Source: Bradyrhizobiaceae bacterium (GTDB lineage Bacteria > Pseudomonadota > Alphaproteobacteria > Rhizobiales > Xanthobacteraceae). Taken from it: 64,000 nt of DNA. The notes under the pieces were generated by a model. The model searched no databases. It saw only the letters and a list, made by a program, of their open reading frames with translations, and had not been told where the DNA came from. The stretch is taken from the NCBI GenBank assembly GCA_003963145.1, contig RXJJ01000013.1:1-64000 (forward strand), written 5' to 3'. Each line of letters opens with the position of its first letter. The first letter of the stretch is position 1. Shown here one piece after another: positions 17,823-27,383 of this stretch. Position numbers and translations under genes: made by a program.

Positions 17823-18284
17823 ATGCGTAAGATTTGGCTGATGGCCATTGCCTGTGTCGTAGCTGCTGCTTTTGCCGTGCCTGCGGAAGCGCGCGTCCGG
17901 GCTGGAAGTTTGAACTGCACGTCGGGCACCACCGTGGGGATGATCCTTGGTTCGCAGATGAATCTGCGTTGCGTCTTCACCTCGAGCGGCAACGACCATC
18001 GTTATTCCTATGCGGGCACGGTGACCCGCGTCGGTGTCGATCTCGGCATCACCTCGGGAGCAAGGTTTGTGTGGGCTGTGTTCGCGCCGACCGCGCATCT
18101 CGGGGCGGGCTCGCTTCGGGGGAATTATGTCGGGGCAAGCGGCAGCGCGGCGGTCGGTGTCGGCGCGGGCGCCAATGTCCTGATTGGCGGCTCCAACCAG
18201 ACCATCTCCCTGCAGCCTCTTTCGGTTGAAGGCCGCAGGGGTCTCAGTGTTGCTGCCGGCGTCGCCAATCTGGAATTGCGCTAA
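17823..18284 (+). CDS. DUF992 family secreted protein
   Basis: A 153-residue protein with a clear signal peptide (MRKIWLMAIACVVAAAFAVP, cleavage near AEA at residue 23). The mature part matches DUF992: an AGSLNCTSGTTVGMILGS start, then LRCVFT, RYSYAGTVTRVGVDLGIT and VWAVFAPT, and a Gly/Ala-rich C-terminal half. The pattern is known from Hyphomicrobiales, but its function is not. An AAGGAGAG SD supports the start at 17823 rather than an upstream in-frame ATG. It converges on a strong terminator. Confidence 0.85.
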   Translation: MRKIWLMAIACVVAAAFAVPAEARVRAGSLNCTSGTTVGMILGSQMNLRCVFTSSGNDHRYSYAGTVTRVGVDLGITSGARFVWAVFAPTAHLGAGSLRGNYVGASGSAAVGVGAGANVLIGGSNQTISLQPLSVEGRRGLSVAAGVANLELR

Positions 18285-18316
18285 GCCACAAGGCGCCGGA
18301 CAAGACACCGAAAATG

Positions 18317-18353
18317 AAAATCGGCCCGCATCGCTGCGGGCCGATTTTTTTTT
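18317..18353. terminator. bidirectional terminator between DUF992 and DUF3300 genes
   Basis: AAAATCGGCCCGCA, loop TCGC, TGCGGGCCGATTTT then more T, a 14-bp stem with A/T flanks. It fits the convergent genes on both sides. Confidence 0.92.
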
Positions 18354-18357
18354 GCCA

Positions 18358-19731
18358 TTACCTGCGGTCACGTCTGCCGTCACCGCCGCCGCGTCCGCCG
18401 CCGCCACCGTGCGGGCGTCCGCCGCCACCGCCATGCGGCCGGGCCTGAGGTCGTGGCTGAGGCCGCGCCTGAGGTCTTGCCTGCCTTTGTTGAGGCCGGG
18501 CCTGGGGTCTTGAGTGCTGCGGCCGTGCCTCTCTGGTGGCGGGACGATTGAAGTCCGGGCGTGATGCGCCGGGGCGCTGTCCGCCCCCCGGACGTGATGG
18601 ACGGCCTTCAGGCCGCGTGTTCGGACGTCCGCCGTCGGGACGGCCAGCCCCCGGCCGATTGCCTCCACCGGGGCGGTCCGGCCTGAAGTCTGGACGTCCG
18701 GGCCGCGTCGACGGAAGCTCCGGCCTGCCGCCGGGCCGGCCACCCGGTCCGAGATTCGGGCGATCCGGTCGTCCACCGGGGCCGCCAGGTCGATCCGGCC
18801 GGAAGCCGGGACCACCGGGACCACCGGGCCGATTGCCACCCGGTCCGTCTGGGCGGAAATGCGGCCGGTCCGGGCGTCCTCCCGGAGGCCTGTTTGGACG
18901 CCAGTCTGGCCGGTTATCCGGCCGCCAGTGGGGCGGTCGTCCTGGAGGACCGGGGTAGGGTCGCCAGCCGTGAGGCGGCGCGATCCAGACTGAATTCCAG
19001 GTCCGGTTATTCCAGCCCCAGCGGTTATTCCAGTACGAGCCGACAAAGAAGGCGGTGCCGAAGAACAGTGCCCCCGCTACTGCGGTGCCGAACACAATGC
19101 CCGGATCGTAAACGGGGACGTAAATCCTCTCCGGATCGGCGGGCGCGATGTAGATGACTGGCGGGCCGCTGCCGCCGCTCGGCTGCGTGGTCACGACCTG
19201 CTGAGGTGTTGACTGAAGATTGCCGACGTCTTTCGCCTTCGCGCGCAGAAGCTGAATCGCGGCCGAGACATCCTCATGCTGAACGGAGAACGCCCAGGCA
19301 ATGGATGCGGTCCATTCCGGCTTCTCGGTCAGCATGTCGATCACGTCAGGGAAGCGCGTCAGCGCCTGAACCGACGGATCCCAAGGCATCGAATCCACGC
19401 CCGAGAAATCATTGTTCGCCACCGCCTGAGGATTGGCGGCGATCCAGTTCTTTGCTTCCGTCAGCTGATCGGGAAAAGCGCTGGCCGGGAAGATCAGCGC
19501 CAGCAACGGATCGGGATATAGCGCGATCGGTCCAAGGATGTATTCGAGATCGCTCATGGAATAGCCCTGATCGCTTTGATCGGCAGGCGGCGCCTGTTGA
19601 GCGGGGGGCGGCGGCGGTGTCTGCGCGAAAGCGGGATAGCCCGCCGTCGTCCAGGTAAACAGCGCAGCGGTTGCGATCCGCAGGCAGTTTTCTGCCGGGA
19701 ATCTGATGCCGGTTTTGGGCGATCGGACCAT
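18358..19731 (-). CDS. DUF3300 protein with Arg/Pro/Gly-rich repeat tail
   Basis: A 457-residue exported protein. After a signal region (residues 13-37) and a Pro-rich linker comes the DUF3300 domain: LEYILGPIALYPDPLLALIF near residue 60, a PWDPSVQALTRFPDVI block, then a VYDPGIVFG region near residue 207 and a hydrophobic AGALFFGTAFFVGSYW. From about residue 250 the protein is almost only Arg, Pro, Gly and Asp in RPDRPGG-type repeats, then Gln/His/Gly-rich. The start at 19731 has a GAGGA SD; 20 more residues upstream are possible. It may be an envelope or wall-associated protein; function unknown. Confidence 0.82.
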   Translation of the reverse strand: MVRSPKTGIRFPAENCLRIATAALFTWTTAGYPAFAQTPPPPPAQQAPPADQSDQGYSMSDLEYILGPIALYPDPLLALIFPASAFPDQLTEAKNWIAANPQAVANNDFSGVDSMPWDPSVQALTRFPDVIDMLTEKPEWTASIAWAFSVQHEDVSAAIQLLRAKAKDVGNLQSTPQQVVTTQPSGGSGPPVIYIAPADPERIYVPVYDPGIVFGTAVAGALFFGTAFFVGSYWNNRWGWNNRTWNSVWIAPPHGWRPYPGPPGRPPHWRPDNRPDWRPNRPPGGRPDRPHFRPDGPGGNRPGGPGGPGFRPDRPGGPGGRPDRPNLGPGGRPGGRPELPSTRPGRPDFRPDRPGGGNRPGAGRPDGGRPNTRPEGRPSRPGGGQRPGASRPDFNRPATREARPQHSRPQARPQQRQARPQARPQPRPQARPHGGGGGRPHGGGGGRGGGDGRRDRR

Positions 19732-19909
19732 GCGATTTTCCTCGGGAAATTGAAGGACAGTTATTGTCGTTGTGCGTCGATCGATTGGCATCGTTCAGCG
19801 ATGCTGGGCACCACTGTGTCAATGCAAGGATGTACCGATGATGAAGCAATATCGCCGCGATGGCAAATGACGCGATGCGTTGCATGCGGCACCGCGTCAT
19901 CGAATTTGT

Positions 19910-22900
19910 TCAATTTGCGGCAGACCTCTGTGCCAAAGCCGGTTCGCCGGGCTTGCCCCTGAACCAGGCGACGTAAAGCGTCGGCAGAAAGATCAGCGTG
20001 AGAATGGTTGCGACCAGAAGGCCGCCCATGATCGCGAATGCCATCGGTCCCCAGAAAACGGTGGGCGCAATCGGAATCATGCCAAGCACGGTCGATACCG
20101 CTGTCAGCATGATCGGCCGGAAGCGCGCGCTGGAGGCGTCGATCGCGGCATCCCAGACGCTCTTGCCCTGTTCGCGTTCTGCATCGATCTGCCCGATCAA
20201 AATCACGGCATTCTTCGTGATCATGCCAAGCAAAGCGAGAATGCCGAGGATGGCGACGAAGCCGAGCGGCCTGCCGGACAACAGCAGGGCACCGACGACA
20301 CCGATCAGGCCGAGAGGAGCAACGCTGAGCACGAGGAACAGGCGCTGGAAGCTTTTGAGCTGGAACATCAGGACGGTAAACATGATGAGCAGCATCACCG
20401 GCACGACGGCGATGACCGAAGCCTGAGATTTCGCGCTTTCCTCCACCGTGCCGCCGACGACGATGCGGTAGCCCTGCGGCAGGGTTTTCGACAATTCGTC
20501 GACTTGGGGAGTCAGCGCATTGACCACCGTCTCGGGCAGCGCGGGCTGCACGACGTCGGCTTGTACCGTCAAAGTCGGCACACGGTCACGCCGCCAGATC
20601 AGCGGATATTCCTGTCCGTATTCGAATGTCGCGAACTGGCTGAGCGGCACAGTGCGCCCGCCGGGAATCGGCACCTGCAGCGAGCCGAGGGTTGCCAGCG
20701 ACACACGCTGTTCGTCGGTCGCGCGCGCGACCACGTCGATCAGGTAAATATCGTCGCGCACCTGGGTCACGGCGGAGCCGGACACGACGGTGTTGAGCAC
20801 ACTGGCGAGGGCCTGCGAACTCAGGCCGAGCAAGCGGGCCTCGTTCTGATCGACCACGATGCGAACCTGACGCGCCGGTTCGAACCAGTCGAAATTGACC
20901 TTTTCGGCTTTTGGATTCGCCGCAACGATGCCGGCGAGCTTGAGGGCGATCTCGCGCACCTGCGACGGATCTGGGCCGCTGACGCGATACTGGATCGGCC
21001 AGCCGACCGGCGGTCCGAGTTCAAGCGGTGAGATGCGCGACACCGCCGCCGGGAATTCCTCCGCCAAAAGTTTTTCCAGCTTGGCGCGCAGACGCTCGCG
21101 CGCGGGCACATCCTTGGCGACGATCACGGCCTGACTGAAGAAGTCGTTCGCCAGTTGAACGTTGAGCGGCAGATAGAAGCGGATCGCTCCGCGTCCGACA
21201 TAGGTGCTCCAGCGGTCCACGTCGGGGTCGCCCTTGAGCGCGGCGTCGAATTTCTCCGCCGCCTTCTGGCTGGCGTAGATCGACGCATTCTGCGGCAGGC
21301 TGATATCGACGAGAAGCTCGGGGCGGTCCGACGAGGGAAAGAACTGCCGCGGAATCAGCGGAAGCGCGAGAAAGGACCCGACGAACAGCGCAAGCGAGAG
21401 CGCGATGGTGAGCCATTTGGCACGCATCGCGCCGGTCAGGAAACCCCGATACGTTCTGAAAACGACGCCGGGCCTGGCGTTCGGATCCGCCTTGGCGGGA
21501 GGCTTGAGGATCCCAACGCAAAGCAGCGGCGCGAACACGACCGCCACCAGCCACGACACCAGAAGCGCGATGCTGACCACGGCGAACAGCGAGAAGGTAT
21601 ATTCGCCGGCGGATGAGGCGGCGAAGCCGACCGGCACGAAGCCCGCGATGGTGACCAGCGTTCCGGCGAGCATCGCGAAGGCGTAGGTCCTGAATGCGAA
21701 TTTCGCAGCTTCCACCTTGTCGTCGCCCGCCGCAAGGCGGGTCAGTGTGGCATCGGTGGTGGTCATCGCGTCATCGACCAGCAGTGCCAGCGCAATGATC
21801 AGCGCGCCGAGCGAGATGCGCTGCATGTCGATGTGCGCCATCTGCATGATCGGGAAAACGATCGCGAGGGTGAGGGGAATCGACAGGGCGATGATCAGGC
21901 CGGGGCGCACGCCGAGGCTGATGAAGCTGACCACCAGAATGATGCCGATGGCCTGCAGCAGCGACGTCATGAATTCCGAAATCGCGCCGTCGACGGTCAC
22001 GGCCTGATCCGCGACCAGCTTCGCCTCGATGCCGATCGGCAGGTTCGAGGTGATCTGCCGCATCGTGTTCTTGATGTTGCGGCCAAGCGCAAGGATGTCG
22101 CCGCCCTCGCGCATGGCGATGGCAAGGCCGATGGCGGGCTGGCCATTGACGCGGAACATCGGTTGCGGCGGGTCGGCGAAGTCGCGGCGAATGGTCGCGA
22201 TGTCGGCCAGCCGCAGCATCCGCCCGTTCACGGCGAAATTGGTGTTGGCGATATCCTGCTCCGAGCGGAAAGCGCCGGAGACGCGTAGCGACAAGCTCTC
22301 GTTGCCTGTCTGGATCGTGCCGGCGGGGCGTACGACGTTCTGCGCCTGCAATGCCGCGATCAGCGCGCCGCGGTCGATGCCGAGGCTGGCAAGCTCCTTC
22401 ATCGAGAATTCGACGAAAATCCGTTCGTCCTGCGCGCCGAGCAGTTCGATCTTCGACACGTCGGGCACCAGCAGCAGCTTGCTGCGAATGTCCTCGACCT
22501 GATCGCGCAGTTCGCGCTGGGTGAAGCCGTCGCTGGTAAAGCCGTAGATGATGCCGAAGGTGTCGCCGAAATCGTCGTTGAAGCCGGGACCGACGATGCC
22601 GGCGGGCAAAGTGTGGCGGATGTCGCCGATGTTCTTGCGGACCTGATACCAGGTGTCCGCGACCTGCTGGGCGTTGGCGTCGCCTTTCAGATTGACGAAA
22701 ATGGTCGTCACGCCGGCGGTGGTGTAGCTGCGCAGAAAGTCGAGATGCTGGGTTTCCTGAAGCTTACGCTCCAGCCGCTCGGTTACCTGCTTGAGGGTAT
22801 CGTCAACGGTCGCACCGGGCCACGCGGCCTGCACCACCATCGTCTTGATGATGAAAGTCGGATCCTCGCTTCGGCCAAGACGGTAATAGGCGATGATGCC

Positions 22901-22981
22901 CGCGATGACCGAGACGATCATGATATAGGCGACGAGCGAACGGTTCTTGAGCGCCCATCCTGACAGATTGAATTCGCTCAT
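19910..22981 (-). CDS. RND efflux transporter permease
   Basis: A 1023-residue inner-membrane proton-driven exporter of the hydrophobe/amphiphile (AcrB-like) RND type. The N-terminal helix (about residues 13-31) is followed by the periplasmic porter domain, a helix block with the two proton-relay Asp in ALLVDDAMTTTDATLTRLA near residue 400, a second porter domain and a closing helix block (PLGLIGVVGALLLSGRPLG). Length is normal for the family. It overlaps the adaptor gene by 4 bases. The substrate is unknown; no outer-membrane factor gene lies in this window. Confidence 0.93.
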   Translation of the reverse strand: MSEFNLSGWALKNRSLVAYIMIVSVIAGIIAYYRLGRSEDPTFIIKTMVVQAAWPGATVDDTLKQVTERLERKLQETQHLDFLRSYTTAGVTTIFVNLKGDANAQQVADTWYQVRKNIGDIRHTLPAGIVGPGFNDDFGDTFGIIYGFTSDGFTQRELRDQVEDIRSKLLLVPDVSKIELLGAQDERIFVEFSMKELASLGIDRGALIAALQAQNVVRPAGTIQTGNESLSLRVSGAFRSEQDIANTNFAVNGRMLRLADIATIRRDFADPPQPMFRVNGQPAIGLAIAMREGGDILALGRNIKNTMRQITSNLPIGIEAKLVADQAVTVDGAISEFMTSLLQAIGIILVVSFISLGVRPGLIIALSIPLTLAIVFPIMQMAHIDMQRISLGALIIALALLVDDAMTTTDATLTRLAAGDDKVEAAKFAFRTYAFAMLAGTLVTIAGFVPVGFAASSAGEYTFSLFAVVSIALLVSWLVAVVFAPLLCVGILKPPAKADPNARPGVVFRTYRGFLTGAMRAKWLTIALSLALFVGSFLALPLIPRQFFPSSDRPELLVDISLPQNASIYASQKAAEKFDAALKGDPDVDRWSTYVGRGAIRFYLPLNVQLANDFFSQAVIVAKDVPARERLRAKLEKLLAEEFPAAVSRISPLELGPPVGWPIQYRVSGPDPSQVREIALKLAGIVAANPKAEKVNFDWFEPARQVRIVVDQNEARLLGLSSQALASVLNTVVSGSAVTQVRDDIYLIDVVARATDEQRVSLATLGSLQVPIPGGRTVPLSQFATFEYGQEYPLIWRRDRVPTLTVQADVVQPALPETVVNALTPQVDELSKTLPQGYRIVVGGTVEESAKSQASVIAVVPVMLLIMFTVLMFQLKSFQRLFLVLSVAPLGLIGVVGALLLSGRPLGFVAILGILALLGMITKNAVILIGQIDAEREQGKSVWDAAIDASSARFRPIMLTAVSTVLGMIPIAPTVFWGPMAFAIMGGLLVATILTLIFLPTLYVAWFRGKPGEPALAQRSAAN

Positions 22982-24090
22982 TGCTCGGATCCAAGCAGAC
23001 GAATCTTCTGGCCCGGATGCAACGCCTGTACGCCAGCCGTGACGATGATCTCGCCGGTATCGAGTCCTTGCTCGACGACGACATTGGCCTGATCGAAGCG
23101 CAGCACATCGACATTGCGTGTCGAGACCGTGCGTGTCGCGGGATCGACGACCCAGACGGCCGGCTGCTGGTTGGCGCGTGTCAGGGCGGTGGCCGGAATC
23201 TCGATGATCGGTCCGTCCGATACCTGCATGCGTCCGGTGACAGTCGCGCCGAGCCTCATGGCCGGAGGCGGATCGGTCAGTCCTACCTTGATCGCGAATG
23301 TGCGTGTCACAGGGTCGGCCTGCGGGGACACTTCGCGGATGCGGCCCTGCGCCGTCACACCGGTGTCATCGGTGAGATTGACGTTGATGACAGCATCGCT
23401 CGGCATCGAGCGGAGCACCTGCGCGGAGACATCGAACACGGCATCGCGTCCGTCCTGCCGGGCGAGGCGGAGAATCATCTGCCCAGCCTGCACGACTTCT
23501 CCTGCGCCCGGTCCGGTCGCGGTCACGACACCGGGCGCGTCCGCCTTGAGTTCGGTGAAGCTGACGAGATCGTGAGCGGTCTTGAGCTGGGCTTCCGCGG
23601 CATCGACCTGCGATTGCGCGGTTTGTGCGGCCTGGACGGCCTGATCGTAAATGACGCGCGTGGTCCAGCCCTGCTTAAGCAGCGTCTGCTGGCGCTCGAG
23701 ATGATTGCGCGCCTGAACCAGTTGCCCCTGCGCGGCGGCAAGGCCGGCCTGCGCCTGACGCAGCGTGTTCATTTCATTCTGCGATTCGAGCCGGCCGACC
23801 AACTGTCCAGCCGTCACCCGGTCGCCGAGCTTGTTGTTGTTCTCCAGAAGACGTCCCGCGATGCGAAAGCCGAGGGTAACCTCGTCCTCGGCCTCAATGC
23901 GGCCGGTGAAGGTGAGGGGCGTGCCGCCTTCGCGCTTTTCGATCGTGATGGTGCGGACGGGACGGACATCGGTGGCGGTGTTCTCCGCTTCGCGCTGGCA
24001 CGCGGCAAGCAGCACCGGAAGTGTTAATGTCATCATGACGGTTTTTAAAAAACGGTGCGTTGTCCGCGAACCGCCGGCGCGTGAAAACAT
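22978..24090 (-). CDS. RND efflux periplasmic adaptor lipoprotein
   Basis: A 370-residue membrane fusion protein. The N-terminus has a lipoprotein signal with lipobox LLAAC near residue 31. The barrel-sandwich halves (TFTGRIEAEDEVTLGFRIAG; ELKADAPGVVTATGPGAGEV) flank a long alpha-hairpin rich in Gln/Ala, and a beta-barrel region follows. The start is ambiguous: ATG at 24090 with GGGTGGG upstream is preferred, while GTG at 24120 or ATGs at 24111 and 24105 are in frame. It is the first gene of a two-gene operon with the permease (ATGA overlap). Confidence 0.9.
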   Translation of the reverse strand: MFSRAGGSRTTHRFLKTVMMTLTLPVLLAACQREAENTATDVRPVRTITIEKREGGTPLTFTGRIEAEDEVTLGFRIAGRLLENNNKLGDRVTAGQLVGRLESQNEMNTLRQAQAGLAAAQGQLVQARNHLERQQTLLKQGWTTRVIYDQAVQAAQTAQSQVDAAEAQLKTAHDLVSFTELKADAPGVVTATGPGAGEVVQAGQMILRLARQDGRDAVFDVSAQVLRSMPSDAVINVNLTDDTGVTAQGRIREVSPQADPVTRTFAIKVGLTDPPPAMRLGATVTGRMQVSDGPIIEIPATALTRANQQPAVWVVDPATRTVSTRNVDVLRFDQANVVVEQGLDTGEIIVTAGVQALHPGQKIRLLGSEQ

Positions 24091-24575
24091 ATCTGGCCCA
24101 CCCATTTTCATTGTGCGCACCGGAAGCGTGTCCCATGCACGTATCGCATCATGTTAAAGTTCGGCTTTCGTCGGTAATCCTTGACGAAAATCAACGATGA
24201 CACGTCCATTAATCAAACGGCGCGACTATAGGGGAAGCGTTTTGGCGAGTCGATGCACGCTGTGAACATGAACAAAGAGAGCCTTTAAAGTCACTTTGGC
24301 GACTTCCTGCGGTCCTTTTCCTTGCACCGAGTTTAATCTGCGGAAGGTAATTTTAATGTTGGAAAGCTGGTCCTAGCTGGCCGCACAAAGGCAGGCGGGG
24401 ATGCAGAAATAAATCTTTCAAATGCGCTGGACCTGCGCGTGCGGCGCAGCGCAACGGCTTGTTTCAGCGAATCCAACTTGACGATTCTTGTGGCGGATCT
24501 GACGGCGGCGGCAGGCTTAACTTGCCAAGTGGCGTCAGAGGGTGCTCACTCTCCGCAATCCGGGGGGGGCAGTCA
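24091..24575. other. 485-base intergenic region between divergent adaptor and glutaminase genes
   Basis: It must hold the divergent promoters for the RND adaptor and the glutaminase, but no promoter with good -35/-10 spacing, no operator and no RNA gene could be identified. A run of eight G (24562-24569) lies just before the glutaminase start, where it overlaps the expected SD position. The AT-rich stretch around 24200-24240 is the likeliest place for the leftward promoter. Confidence 0.5.
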
Positions 24576-25580
24576 ATGAACAAGCAGATCGATGTCGATG
24601 AATCGGACGACTATTCCTACATATCGACCGGCCATTTGCCGCCCGCCGAAAAGGTCGCGCAGCTTTTGAAGGATGCGCACGCGCGCTACAAATCCGATAC
24701 GCAGGGCAAGAATTCGCAGGTTTATCCCGCTCTGGCCCGTGTGCCGGCCGAACTGTTCGGCATTTGCGTAGTCGGCACCAATGGCGCTGTGCATGCGGTG
24801 GGGGATGCCGAGCACGAATTCTCCATCATGAGCGTCTCCAAGCCTTTTGTTTTCGCGCTGGTCTGTCAGGCGATCGGTGCGCAGGAGGCGCGCAAGAAGC
24901 TCGGCGCGAATGCCACCGGCTACGCCTTCAACTCGCTGGCCGCCGTCGAGCGCAGCAGCGACGGGCTGACCAACCCGATGGTGAACGCCGGGGCGATCGC
25001 AACCACGAGTCTCGTGCCAGGCGAGACCGCCGAAGCGAAATGGAATTTCATCTATGAGGGTCTGTCGAAATTCGCGGGTCGGCGTCTGCCGCTGAACGAG
25101 GAGGTCTATGCCTCGGCCTCGGCGACGAATTTCCGCAATCAGAGTATCGCGCGCCTGCTGCAGAGCCTGAACCGGATCTATTTCGACCCCGCCGAGGCGA
25201 CCGACCTCTACACCCGGCAGTGTTCGCTCAATGTCAGCGCCCGCGATCTTGCCGTGATGGGCGCGACGCTGGCGGACGGAGGCGTCAATCCGATTACAAA
25301 GCAGCGCGTCGTCGATCCGACAGTGTGTCACTACGCGCTCGCCGTGATGACCACGGCGGGTCTTTACGAGACGTCGGGCGACTGGCTCTACGATATCGGC
25401 CTTCCGGGCAAGAGCGGGATCGGCGGCGGCATCGTCACCGTGTCGCCGGGCAAGGGTGGGCTCGGCACGTTCGCGCCGCCGCTCGACGCGGCGGGCAACA
25501 GCGTGAAGGGCCAGCTTGTCGCGAAATATCTGTCGCACCACCTCGGCATGGATTTGTTCGTATCGAAAGCCGAAGAATGA
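24576..25580 (+). CDS. glsA: glutaminase A
   Basis: Glutaminase hydrolyses L-glutamine to glutamate and ammonia in the cytoplasm. The 334-residue protein has the serine-dependent beta-lactamase-like fold: catalytic Ser86-x-x-Lys89 in IMSVSKPFVF, the N-P-M-V-N-A-G-A motif in LTNPMVNAGAIA near residue 134, and GKSGIGGGIVTVSPGKGGLG near the C-terminus. The length is slightly above the 310 usual, through an N-terminal stretch. The ATG at 24576 was chosen because upstream in-frame codons lack similarity. It stands alone and is followed by tandem repeats. Confidence 0.93.
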   Translation: MNKQIDVDESDDYSYISTGHLPPAEKVAQLLKDAHARYKSDTQGKNSQVYPALARVPAELFGICVVGTNGAVHAVGDAEHEFSIMSVSKPFVFALVCQAIGAQEARKKLGANATGYAFNSLAAVERSSDGLTNPMVNAGAIATTSLVPGETAEAKWNFIYEGLSKFAGRRLPLNEEVYASASATNFRNQSIARLLQSLNRIYFDPAEATDLYTRQCSLNVSARDLAVMGATLADGGVNPITKQRVVDPTVCHYALAVMTTAGLYETSGDWLYDIGLPGKSGIGGGIVTVSPGKGGLGTFAPPLDAAGNSVKGQLVAKYLSHHLGMDLFVSKAEE

Positions 25581-25590
25581 TCGCGCTGCT

Positions 25591-25673
25591 TTGAAATTTG
25601 CGGGGCTTTGAATCTTGCAGGGTTTGGAATCTTGCAGGGCTTGGAATTTTGCAAGACTTGGACTTTGCAAGGC
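25591..25673 (+). repeat. five imperfect 16-17 bp tandem repeats
   Basis: Units begin with TTG and read roughly TTGGAATCTTGCAGGGC. Copies are at 25591-25607, 25608-25623, 25624-25640, 25641-25657 and 25658-25673, with a partial sixth start. They fill most of the spacer between the glutaminase stop and the MFS start. There are no spacers between units, so it is not a CRISPR array. Confidence 0.8.
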
Positions 25674-25724
25674 TTGCACGAATGGCAATTCACGTCAGTT
25701 CAATTTTTTAGAAAAAGGGGCGTC

Positions 25725-27371
25725 ATGACAACACTCACAGCAGCAAGCCAGCCGACGAGCGAGTCCAGGGAATCATGGGTCCCCATGATCGCCATTGCCC
25801 TGGGTCAGGTGCTGATGTCCTTCAACGTCGCGTCGCTGCCGGTGGCCATGGGTGGCATGGTCAAGAGCTTCGACGTGCCGCCGACCACGGTCGCCACCGG
25901 CATCGTGATGTATTCGATGCTGGTGGCCGGCTTTGTGATGCTCGGCGCCAAGCTCAATCAGCGCTTCGGCGCGCTCAGGGTTTTTCGCGCGGTCGTGGTG
26001 CTGTTCGGCATCGCGCAGGTGGTGATGACCTTCAGCCCCTCGGCGAACTTCATGATTCTCGCGCAAGGCATGTCGGGCGCAGCCGGCGCGGCGCTGGTGC
26101 CGTCTCTGGTCGCGCTGATCGCGGAAAATTATCGCGGCGCTCAGCAGGCGACAGCGCTCGGCGCGCTCGGCTCCGCCCGCGCGGGCGCCGGCGTCGCGGC
26201 CTTTTTGATCGGGGGCATTCTCGGCACCTATATCGGCTGGCGCCCGGCGTTCGGAATCCTGATCGCCTTGTCGGCGCTGGTTTTCGTGTTGAGTTTCCGC
26301 CTCAAGCCGGACGCGGGCCGTCCCGAGGTCAGGATTGATCTTGTCGGCGTTCTGCTCGCGGCGGCGTCCATCGTGATGATCAGCTTCGGCTTCAACAATC
26401 TGAATCGCTGGGGCCTCGGTCTGGCGACGCCGAACGCGCCGTTCGATATTCTCGGCCTGTCGCCCGCGCCGGCCCTGATCGTGATCGGTATCGTGCTCGG
26501 TCAGGCCTTCCTGATGTGGACGCGCCGCCGTCAGGCGGCGGGCCAGACGCCGCTCCTTGCACTGGAGGTGATCGGCTCGTCGCAGGAGCGCGCGGCGGTC
26601 TATGCGATGTTCGCCGTCGTCGCGCTGGAGGCGATGCTGAACTTCTCGGTGCCGCTCTATATCCAGATCGTGCAGGGACGGTCGCCGATCGCGACCGCGG
26701 TGGCAATGCTGCCATTCAACCTCACGGTATTCTTCGCCGCGATGCTGATCGTCCGCCTGTACAATCGCCTGAGCCCGCGCCAGATCGGTCGCTACGGTTT
26801 CATGCTCTGCACCGCAGGTCTGCTATGGCTCGCTTTCGTCGTGCACAATGACTGGAGCGCGCTGCCGGTTCTGCTCGGCCTGTTTATCTTCGGCGTCGGG
26901 CAGGGGTCTCTGGTCACGCTGCTGTTCAACGTGCTGGTCACCGCGTCACCAAAGGAGCTTGCAGGGGACGTCGGATCGCTGCGGGGGACGACCAACAATC
27001 TCGCCGCCGCCGTGGGTACCGCTGTTGTCGGCGCCTTGCTTGTCGGATTATTGAGCGCGACCGTATTGCGTTACATCGCGGCCAATCCCGTCTTGCCGCC
27101 GGCGATTCAGGCCGAACTCAATCTCGACAACATCAACTTCATCACCAACGACCGGCTCAAGAGCGTGATGGAGACGACGTCGGCAACGCCGGTTCAGGTC
27201 GCCGAGGCCGTTCGCGTCAACACCGAATCCCGGTTGCAGGCCCTCAAGATCGGCCTGCTGCTCATGGCGGGTATCGCGATGCTGGCGATTTTCCCCGCGG
27301 GGCAGTTGCCGAATTACATTCCGGGCGAGGTGCCGGACCCGTCGCCGCGCCCGCACGTCAAGAAGGAATAG
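25725..27371 (+). CDS. MFS transporter, DHA2-like
   Basis: A 548-residue inner-membrane transporter with about 14 hydrophobic segments, the size of DHA2-type drug/proton antiporters. The N-terminal half has GAKLNQRFGALRVFRAVVVL (the loop 2-3 motif region) and SLVALIAENYRGAQQATALG (motif C side). A polar loop lies near residues 495-520. The start at 25725 follows AAAGGGG; a longer frame from 25608 would read through the tandem repeats and is rejected. The substrate is unknown. It converges on the reductase gene at a hairpin terminator. Confidence 0.85.
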   Translation: MTTLTAASQPTSESRESWVPMIAIALGQVLMSFNVASLPVAMGGMVKSFDVPPTTVATGIVMYSMLVAGFVMLGAKLNQRFGALRVFRAVVVLFGIAQVVMTFSPSANFMILAQGMSGAAGAALVPSLVALIAENYRGAQQATALGALGSARAGAGVAAFLIGGILGTYIGWRPAFGILIALSALVFVLSFRLKPDAGRPEVRIDLVGVLLAAASIVMISFGFNNLNRWGLGLATPNAPFDILGLSPAPALIVIGIVLGQAFLMWTRRRQAAGQTPLLALEVIGSSQERAAVYAMFAVVALEAMLNFSVPLYIQIVQGRSPIATAVAMLPFNLTVFFAAMLIVRLYNRLSPRQIGRYGFMLCTAGLLWLAFVVHNDWSALPVLLGLFIFGVGQGSLVTLLFNVLVTASPKELAGDVGSLRGTTNNLAAAVGTAVVGALLVGLLSATVLRYIAANPVLPPAIQAELNLDNINFITNDRLKSVMETTSATPVQVAEAVRVNTESRLQALKIGLLLMAGIAMLAIFPAGQLPNYIPGEVPDPSPRPHVKKE

Positions 27372-27383
27372 CGGCCACAGGAG

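Noticed and set aside
17658-19046. 462-codon minus-strand frame in another register over the DUF3300 tail
   Set aside because: Created by the repetitive RP/G-rich DNA; it also runs opposite the DUF992 gene and past the terminator.
25591-25673. possible CRISPR array
   Set aside because: Repeats are contiguous without spacers and degenerate; no cas genes nearby.
25608-25724. N-terminal extension of the MFS transporter through the tandem repeats
   Set aside because: The extension is a translation of the repeats, lacks similarity to transporters, and a good SD precedes the ATG at 25725.
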